Shown one piece after another: positions 58,704-64,000 of a DNA stretch of 64,000 nucleotides (positions within the stretch are counted from its first letter, which is position 1; the number at the start of each line of letters is the position of its first letter). Source of the stretch: Cellulosimicrobium cellulans (GTDB lineage Bacteria; Actinomycetota; Actinomycetes; Actinomycetales; Cellulomonadaceae); assembly GCF_024124905.1 (NCBI RefSeq), contig NZ_JAMXST010000002.1, forward strand, positions 682,001 to 746,000. Reading direction: 5' to 3'. The notes under the pieces are model-generated. The model was not told the origin of the DNA, searched no databases, and saw nothing but the letters and a program-made list of their open reading frames with translations. The position numbers were made by a program, and so were the translations under genes.

Positions 58704-58709
58704 ACGCTA
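58704..58709 (-). promoter_or_regulatory. Leaderless-type -10 of the aldo/keto reductase gene
   Basis: Minus-strand TAGCGT, seven bases, then GTG 58696. Confidence 0.55.
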
Positions 58710-58862
58710 CCCGACACCGTCCGGCCGTCCGTCGGAGACCGGCCGACCGGCGGACAAATCAGGTGGCGTCCGGCGACGCGGTGCGGGAGGCTGGCGAGGT
58801 GCCCGCACCGTCGGGCCGACCGCAGTGCACGACCGAGTTCCCCCATCGACGAGGAGACCGCC

Positions 58863-59057
58863 ATGGCGTCCGACCAGCAGCGATCCGCTGCAGACACCGC
58901 ACCGACCGACGAGGCCAAGGCGAAGTTCCGTGAGGCGCTCGACCGGAAGAACGCGGCGCGCCACCGCACGGCCGACGGCGAGTCCAACACCGGGTCGGTG
59001 CACGGGTCCGAGACCGTGGGGCCGGTCCAGCGCACGTTCCGCCGCAAGTCCGGCTGA
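58863..59057 (+). CDS. DUF5302 family protein
   Basis: 64 residues from ATG 58863 (Shine-Dalgarno GAGGAG). Very polar, no hydrophobic core: TDEAKAKFREALDRKNA, then SNTGSVHGSETVGPVQRTFRRKSG. This matches the small actinobacterial DUF5302 family; the C-terminal QRTFRRKSG block is its hallmark. Function unknown, probably disordered and nucleic-acid- or ribosome-associated by charge, which is a guess. A 16-bp hairpin follows. Confidence 0.88.
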   Translation: MASDQQRSAADTAPTDEAKAKFREALDRKNAARHRTADGESNTGSVHGSETVGPVQRTFRRKSG

Positions 59058-59083
59058 CGGCCGCCTCCGGCTCAGCGTTCGTC

Positions 59084-59119
59084 GTCGTCCGGTCGCCCCG
59101 TCGGGGGCGGCCGGACGAC
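59084..59119. terminator. Hairpin after the DUF5302 gene
   Basis: GTCGTCCGGTCGCCCC (59084-59099) pairs with 59104-59119 with one wobble, 16 bp, GTCG loop. It lies between convergent genes and can serve both. Confidence 0.85.
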
Positions 59120-59149
59120 CTGCGTCGGCGCCCTGACGGGGAAGTGCGG

Positions 59150-59569
59150 CTAGGCCTCCGACCGGGCGAAGCGTCGCCCCGTCACCTCGCGGACCTCGAT
59201 GACGACCCATTCCTCGGTCGGGACGTCCACGACGGGGACGAGGGCCGCGGCGTCCTCCTGGACGGCGTCGACCTCGTGCTCGCTGCGCTGCCGGTGCGCG
59301 GTGCCGCGGGCGACGACGCTCCACGCCCCGTCGTCGTCCACGTGGTCCCACTCGAGAGCGACGCGTTCGTTGGTCGCCAGGGTCGCGAGCTTGGTCCCGG
59401 GGACGGTGCGGAACGCGAGCGTGCGCTCGTGCGCCCGCACCGTGACGGGGTAGATGTCCGGCTCGCCCCGCACGCTCACGGCGAGGCGTGCGACGTGGGT
59501 CCCCTCCACGAGGTCCCACGACGCGTCGGCGTCGAGGATCTGCGGCCCGTCGTGCGTGTATCCGGTCAT
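59150..59569 (-). CDS. Pyridoxamine 5'-phosphate oxidase-fold (flavin-binding) protein
   Basis: 139 residues from ATG 59569. A split-barrel of the PNPOx-like family: LVEGTHVARLAVSVRGEPDIYPVTVRAHERTLAFRTVPGTKLATLATNERVALEWDHVD is typical, as is VVARGTAH. Such small single-domain proteins bind FMN or F420 and act as reductases or stress proteins. It is not the true PdxH (too short, no C-terminal domain). Convergent with DUF5302. Confidence 0.85.
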   Translation of the reverse strand: MTGYTHDGPQILDADASWDLVEGTHVARLAVSVRGEPDIYPVTVRAHERTLAFRTVPGTKLATLATNERVALEWDHVDDDGAWSVVARGTAHRQRSEHEVDAVQEDAAALVPVVDVPTEEWVVIEVREVTGRRFARSEA

Positions 59570-59689
59570 GCCTCATCGTGGCACCGCCGAGCGCGGGGCG
59601 CTCAGCGGCGAAGGTCATGCCGCCCGAGGACCTTCGCCGCGTGCGCCGGGGCGACCCGGTGCACGCGGCGAAGGCGCTCGCGGTGGGCG

Positions 59690-60889
59690 TCAGTCGAGGA
59701 CGCGCAGGGCGATCGTCTGCTCCATCGCGGCCAGGGCCTCGATGACGGCGGGCTCGACGCGCGAGCCGACGTCCGTGACGACGTAGCCGATCTCGCCACG
59801 CGTGGCGAGGAGCTGGCCCTCGATGTTCGTGCCGTGCTCCGCGAGGGTCGCGTTGACGGCCGCGAGGACGCCCGGCGTGTTCCGGTGCAGGTGCGTGATG
59901 CGCGTGATCCCGGTCGTCTGCTCGAGCGCGAGGTTCGGCACGTTGACGCTGAGCGTCGTCGAGCCCGTCGTGAGGTAGTCGCGCAGCTTGGCCGAGACGA
60001 ACTGGCCGATCGCCTCCTGCGCCTCCTCGGTCGAGCCACCGATGTGCGGCGTGAGGATCACGTTCGGCAGGCCGCGCAGCTCGGAGTCGAACGCGTCGCC
60101 CTTGCGCTTGGGCTCGTGCGGGAACACGTCGACGGCGGCGCCGGAGACGCGGCCCTCCTCGATCGCCTCGCGCAGCGCGCCGTAGTCCACGACGAACCCG
60201 CGCGACAGGTTGAGGAAGATCGAGCCCTGGCGCATGCGGGCGAACTGCTTGGCGCCGAACAGCCCGGCGTTGCCCTGGCGGCCGTCGACGTGCAGCGTGA
60301 CGACGTCCGCCTGCTCCAGCAGCTCGTCGAGCGTGTCCATGCGTCGCGCGTTGCCGAGCGCGAGCTTCTCCGCCGTGTCGTAGAAGACCACGGACATGCC
60401 GAGGTTCTCGGCCACGACCGAGAGCTGGGTGCCGATGTTGCCGTACCCCACGATGCCGAGCGTGCGGCCGCGGACCTCGTGCGCCCCCTCCGCCGACTTG
60501 TCCCAGCGGCCCTCGTGCAGCGCGCGGTCGCGCTCGGTGAGCCGGCGCGTGAGCGCGATGATCTCGGCGAGCGCGAGCTCGACGACGGAGCGCGTGTTCT
60601 GGAACGGGGCGTTGAACACGGCGACGCCCTGCGACGCGGCGGAGCGCAGGTCGATCTGGTTCGTGCCGATGCAGAACGCGCCGAGCGCCACCAGGTCGGG
60701 GGCGTTCTCGAGCACGTTCGCGGTGACGTTCGTCTTGGACCGGATGCCGAGGAGGTGGACCCCGTCGAGGGCCTCGATCAGCTCGGACTCGTCGAGGGCG
60801 CCGGTGCGGACGGTGACGTCGATCCCCGCCGCCTCGAGGTTCGAGGCGGCGAGAGGGTGCAGGTTTTCAAGGAGGAGGGCGCGTAGCAC
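59690..60889 (-). CDS. serA: D-3-phosphoglycerate dehydrogenase (short, ACT-domain type)
   Basis: 399 residues from GTG 60889; ATG 60913 is an alternative adding eight residues. The E. coli SerA-type layout is seen: GCFCIGTNQ-like GAFCIGTNQIDL, FNAPFQNTRSVVELA, NAD motif IVGYGNIGTQ, catalytic His in LTPHIGGSTEEAQ and a C-terminal ACT domain (RITHLHRNTPGVLAAVNA) for serine feedback. It makes phosphohydroxypyruvate, first step of serine synthesis. No partner ser genes are adjacent. Confidence 0.96.
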   Translation of the reverse strand: MLRALLLENLHPLAASNLEAAGIDVTVRTGALDESELIEALDGVHLLGIRSKTNVTANVLENAPDLVALGAFCIGTNQIDLRSAASQGVAVFNAPFQNTRSVVELALAEIIALTRRLTERDRALHEGRWDKSAEGAHEVRGRTLGIVGYGNIGTQLSVVAENLGMSVVFYDTAEKLALGNARRMDTLDELLEQADVVTLHVDGRQGNAGLFGAKQFARMRQGSIFLNLSRGFVVDYGALREAIEEGRVSGAAVDVFPHEPKRKGDAFDSELRGLPNVILTPHIGGSTEEAQEAIGQFVSAKLRDYLTTGSTTLSVNVPNLALEQTTGITRITHLHRNTPGVLAAVNATLAEHGTNIEGQLLATRGEIGYVVTDVGSRVEPAVIEALAAMEQTIALRVLD

Positions 60890-60995
60890 GCTCCCATGGT
60901 GCGCCCGGTCCATGGTCCGGGCCAAACGGGTCTTGACCCTCGGGACGAGGTGAACGACCGATCCGAACGGCCGGACGCGCCGGCGGCCGACCGGG

Positions 60996-63257
60996 TCAGG
61001 GCGCGACGCGCGCCCCGTCGCGCGCGGCCGTGCCCGCCGTCGTCGAGCCCGTCCCGGTCACGCCCTCCGGGAGCGCGCGGGCGTGCACGACGACCAGGCG
61101 CTGGGTCGGGCGGGTCATGGAGACGTAGAGGTCCGAGGCGCCGGAGGGGCCGGTCGCGATCTCGGCGGGCTCCACGAGCACCACGGCGTCGAACTCGAGC
61201 CCCTTCACCTGGACCGGGTCCAGGACCGTGAGGGGGGCGTCCGGTCCGGCGTCCACGAGACCCAGCGCGGCGCGCAGGGCGGGCACGGCCTGCGCCGCGG
61301 CGACGACGGCCACGCGCCCCGACTCCGCGGCGACGAACTCCGCGCGCGCCGCGTCGGCCTCGGCGCGGACCTGGGCGGGGAGGCCGTCGGGCGTCGCCTC
61401 GACGACGCGCAGCGCGTCCTCCACGTCGCGCGCGGACGTGAGCGGCGAGACGGGCAGCCCGGCGGCGAGGGCGGCGCGGCGGGCGGCGTCGGCCACGGAG
61501 GCGGGGGTCCGGTAGTTCACGGTCAGCTCCGCGAGTCGCCACGCGTCGCGGAAGACCGGGTCGAGCATGCCCTTCCACGAGCGCGCCCCCGCGAGCGACG
61601 ACGTCTGCGCGACGTCGCCGACGACCGTGAACGAGCGCGTCGGGCACCGGCGCACGAGCATGCGCCACGCCATGGCCGAGAGCTCCTGGGCCTCGTCGAC
61701 CACGACGTGCCCGTAGGTCCACGTGCGGTCCTGCGCGGCGCGCTCCGCGGTGGTGAGGCGCGGGCCGCTCGCCGAGAAGCGCTCGGCGAGCACGTCCGCG
61801 CCGACGATCCCGCCGCCCGCACCGGACGACTCGAGCACCTGCCGCGCGTACTCGAGGTCCTGAGCCCGCTGCGCCGCCCGTGCGGCGGCCTCGGCCCGCT
61901 CCGCCTGGTCGTCCTCGCCGAGCAGCTCCGCGGCCTCGTCGAGGAGCGGCACGTCCGCGGGCGTCCACGGCGCTCCCTTCGGCCGCTCGAGCAGCCGCCG
62001 GTCGGCGGGCGAGAGCTCGGGCGCCGCCTCGGCGAGCCGGTGCGGCTTGGTCCACAGGTCCTCGACGAGGCGCTCCGGCGTGAGGGGGAGCCATGCGAGG
62101 TTGAGCGCGACGCGCACGTCGCGGTGCGAGCGCAGGTCCTCGAGCGCGAGCGCGCGGTCCTCGCCGACGAGCGGCTCGCCGAGCTGGCGCCCGTACTGGT
62201 CCACGAGGCGCGAGAGCATCTCGCGGACGAACGTGACGCGCGCGAGGTTGTGCGGCTTGTGGGTGCGCCGGGCCTTCGCGATGGCGTCGCGGACGTCGCG
62301 GCGCCGGATCAGCAGGTCGTGGCCGTCGAGGCGCACGGGGACGTCCGCCGCGGGCACGCGCTCGCGCGCCCGCACCGCGCGTCGCACGGCCCGGGCCATG
62401 TCCGCCCGTCCCTTGACGCGCGCGACGCGGGGGTCCTCCGTGCCGTCGGCGACGACGCCCGGCAGGAGGTCGGCGATCGTCGTGCTGACGACGCCCGTCT
62501 CGCCCAGCGACGGCAGCACCTGGTCGATGTAGCGCAGGAACGAGTGGCTCGGGCCGACGAGGAGGACGCCCGAGCGCTCGAGCAGCCGCCGGTGCGCGTA
62601 GAGGAGGTAGGCGGCGCGGTGCAGCGCGACGGCGGTCTTGCCCGTGCCGGGCCCGCCCTGCACGACGAGCGCACCGGCCAGCCCGGACCGGATGATCGCG
62701 TCCTGCTCGGCCTGGATCGTCGCCACGATGTCGCCCATGCGCCCGGTGCGTCCTGCCGCCATCGCGGCGAGGAGCGCGCCCTCGCCGGAGAGCGTCGTCC
62801 CGGTGACGGCCTCGGGCGCGTCCAGGTCCAGGAGCTCGTCCTCGAGGCCCGTCACGTCGCGCCCGCGCGTCACCAGGTGCCGACGCCGGACGACGCCGTC
62901 GGGGTGGGCCGCCGTCGCGCGGTAGAACGACTGCGCCGCGGGCGCGCGCCAGTCGGTGAGGAGGCTCGTGTGCTCGGCGTCGGTCAGGCCGATGCGCCCG
63001 ACGTAGCGGCGCGTGCCGTCGTCCAGGTCGAGGCGGCCGAACGCGAGCCGGTCCTCGACCGCGTCGAGCTGCGCGACGCGGTCCTCGTACAGCGTCGCGA
63101 ACGCGTCGCGCTCGCTCCGGTTCTGCGGCGAGCCCGACGGTCCGGACCGGCGGACGGCGTCGAGCCGCGCGCGGGCGGCGGCGCGCAGCTCGTCGAGGCG
63201 TGCGTAGAGGGTGTCCACGACCTCCTGCTCGAGCCGGAGCTCGTCGTTGCGTCCCAC
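60996..63257 (-). CDS. helD: HelD/HelR-type RNA polymerase recycling ATPase
   Basis: 753 residues from GTG 63257, behind GGAAGGGA. An N-terminal coiled coil (about 9-36, EQEVVDTLYARLDELRAAARARLDAVR) precedes the superfamily-1 helicase core with Walker A GGPGTGKT (Lys207), VVVDEAQELSAMAW and SMTRPTQRLVVVH. LLTDWRAPAAQSFYRAT is a HelD hallmark. HelD dislodges stalled or drug-bound RNA polymerase. A start at GTG 63308 would add 17 basic residues. A possible -10 is CATAAT (complement of 63317-63322). HelR naming, linked to rifamycin tolerance, would need a phylogeny. Confidence 0.92.
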   Translation of the reverse strand: MGRNDELRLEQEVVDTLYARLDELRAAARARLDAVRRSGPSGSPQNRSERDAFATLYEDRVAQLDAVEDRLAFGRLDLDDGTRRYVGRIGLTDAEHTSLLTDWRAPAAQSFYRATAAHPDGVVRRRHLVTRGRDVTGLEDELLDLDAPEAVTGTTLSGEGALLAAMAAGRTGRMGDIVATIQAEQDAIIRSGLAGALVVQGGPGTGKTAVALHRAAYLLYAHRRLLERSGVLLVGPSHSFLRYIDQVLPSLGETGVVSTTIADLLPGVVADGTEDPRVARVKGRADMARAVRRAVRARERVPAADVPVRLDGHDLLIRRRDVRDAIAKARRTHKPHNLARVTFVREMLSRLVDQYGRQLGEPLVGEDRALALEDLRSHRDVRVALNLAWLPLTPERLVEDLWTKPHRLAEAAPELSPADRRLLERPKGAPWTPADVPLLDEAAELLGEDDQAERAEAAARAAQRAQDLEYARQVLESSGAGGGIVGADVLAERFSASGPRLTTAERAAQDRTWTYGHVVVDEAQELSAMAWRMLVRRCPTRSFTVVGDVAQTSSLAGARSWKGMLDPVFRDAWRLAELTVNYRTPASVADAARRAALAAGLPVSPLTSARDVEDALRVVEATPDGLPAQVRAEADAARAEFVAAESGRVAVVAAAQAVPALRAALGLVDAGPDAPLTVLDPVQVKGLEFDAVVLVEPAEIATGPSGASDLYVSMTRPTQRLVVVHARALPEGVTGTGSTTAGTAARDGARVAP

Positions 63258-63316
63258 GCTGTCCCTTCCCTCGGCCGGGCGTCGCGCCCGGGCGCCCGCC
63301 CGTGACACGGCCGTCC

Positions 63317-63322
63317 ATTATG
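63317..63322 (-). promoter_or_regulatory. Candidate -10 of helD
   Basis: Minus-strand CATAAT gives a start near 63310 and a leader of about 52 bases carrying the ribosome-binding site. Confidence 0.45.
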
Positions 63323-63398
63323 GCGCACGGGCGCCGGGCCCGGGACCGGTCCTCGGCGCGTCCCGGGCCCGTGACCGGGCCGGACGCGCGGCTGACGC

Positions 63399-63442
63399 TA
63401 GGATCGTGGGCCATGGCGACCAGAGGGGAGCGGGCGTCGTGA
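63399..63442 (+). promoter_or_regulatory. -10 and mini-ORF ahead of the response regulator
   Basis: TAGGAT (63399-63404), eight bases, then ATG 63413, which opens a 9-codon frame (MATRGERAS) whose TGA overlaps the GTG start of the regulator. The regulator has a purine run AGAGGGGAG inside this mini-ORF, so it may be translationally coupled to it. Confidence 0.4.
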
Positions 63443-64000
63443 CCGGGACCGACCGTCAGGTCCCCGCGCGGCCCTCGGCGCGGGGCGACGAGCCCGACGC
63501 GCGCGACCAGGCGCTGTCCGAGCGCGCGGTCCTCGCCCCGACGGACGAGCTGCGCATCCTCCTCGTCGAGGACGACGACGGCGACGCGATCCTCGTCGAG
63601 GAGCTGCTGGCGGACGGCAACCTCACGGTCGACCTCCACCGTGCGACGACCCTCGACGCCGCGCTCGAGATGCTCGTCTCCTGGCACGTCGACTGCGTCC
63701 TGCTCGACCTCGGGCTGCCCGACTCGGTCGGGCTGTCGGCGGTCGAGCGGGTGCGGACCGGCACCCACCCGCCCGCCCTGGTGGTCCTCACGGGGCACTC
63801 CGGCATCGACCTCGGCGTCCAGGCCGTCGCGGCCGGCGCCGACGACTACCTGGTGAAGGGGGAGGTCGACGGCGACCTCCTGAGCCGGTCGGTGCGCTAC
63901 GCCGTGCAGCGCCGCATGTCCGTCGAGCAGCAGCGCGCGCTGTACCGCAGCGAGGTCCGAGCGGCCGAGACCGCGCGGCTGGAGCGCGCGCTCCTGCCCA
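63439..64000 (+). CDS. Response regulator, probably with PP2C (SpoIIE) output domain; 3' end outside window
   Basis: 187 residues are visible from GTG 63439. After a 35-residue polar N-terminus comes a receiver domain: acidic cluster Glu44-Asp45-Asp46, phosphoacceptor Asp90 in VLLDLGLPD, Thr118 and Lys140 in DDYLVKGE. A helical segment (VQRRMSVEQQRALYRSEVRAAETARLERALLP) follows and resembles the linker into a SpoIIE/RsbU-type phosphatase domain, whose usual opening is ERALLP. The output domain lies beyond the window, so the PP2C call is inference. Such proteins control anti-sigma partner switching. Confidence 0.85.
   Translation, partial: MTGTDRQVPARPSARGDEPDARDQALSERAVLAPTDELRILLVEDDDGDAILVEELLADGNLTVDLHRATTLDAALEMLVSWHVDCVLLDLGLPDSVGLSAVERVRTGTHPPALVVLTGHSGIDLGVQAVAAGADDYLVKGEVDGDLLSRSVRYAVQRRMSVEQQRALYRSEVRAAETARLERALLP

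Overview
The window is chromosomal DNA of a very GC-rich Gram-positive bacterium (well above 70 % GC by eye, third codon positions almost always G or C, many GTG starts). Gene content and order are those of Actinomycetota: rpsO-pnp-M16 peptidase-dapB, rnj-ftsK-pgsA-cinA-clgR, lhr next to nei, recA-recX, gluABCD beside miaB, a LigB-like gene before miaA-dapF-hflX, and lexA divergent from a LysM gene followed by nrdR. The recA to nrdR stretch resembles the M. tuberculosis Rv2737c-Rv2718c block. A Cellulomonas/Cellulosimicrobium-like member of the Micrococcales is my best guess, by inference only. I saw no phage, transposon, CRISPR array, rRNA or tRNA. Almost everything is core genome.

Layout. 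1-964: end of a histidine kinase and its LuxR-type response regulator. 1204-3147: an animal-type heme peroxidase. 3329-8983: rpsO, pnp, an M16 peptidase, dapB and a small membrane protein. 9025-13519, minus strand: a hypothetical protein, a GNAT enzyme, a yqhA-azlC-azlD operon and an aldehyde dehydrogenase. 13634-23896, mostly plus strand: dapA, RNase J, a TetR/membrane-protein pair around a long palindromic operator, an Imm51-like gene, an MBL hydrolase, ftsK, pgsA, cinA C-domain and clgR. 23949-29923, minus strand: nei and lhr. 30119-33403: DUF3046, a holin-like/phosphodiesterase fusion and an MBL protein. 33599-40608: recA, recX, the convergent gluABCD glutamate importer and miaB. 40664-46972: three YbjN paralogues, a LigB-like gene, and an operon YbjN > HSP90-family ATPase > TPR-like protein. 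47149-54996: miaA, dapF, a methyltransferase, hflX, a DinG-type helicase and L-lactate dehydrogenase. 55155-57553: the SOS locus lexA / LysM protein / nrdR, with a structured, terminator-ended region in its longest spacer. 57623-64000: aldo/keto reductase, DUF5302, a pyridoxamine-phosphate-oxidase-fold protein, serA, a HelD-type helicase and the start of a response regulator with a probable PP2C output domain.

How the genes fit together. dapB, dapA and dapF are three scattered steps of the lysine/diaminopimelate pathway. pnp, rnj and rpsO belong to RNA turnover and ribosome assembly; hflX and helD rescue stalled ribosomes and RNA polymerase. recA and lexA, and probably the LysM gene, form an SOS circuit: 16-bp LexA-type boxes are visible upstream of recA and in the lexA/LysM spacer. 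clgR is the Clp-regulon activator.

The most notable non-gene signal is a repeated start-site architecture: a TAnnnT hexamer ending 6-7 bases before the ATG/GTG of many genes on both strands, which predicts leaderless mRNAs. The best candidates for something undescribed are the translationally coupled YbjN-HSP90-TPR operon, which looks like a bacterial HSP90/co-chaperone set, and the multi-hairpin candidate RNA between the LysM gene and nrdR.
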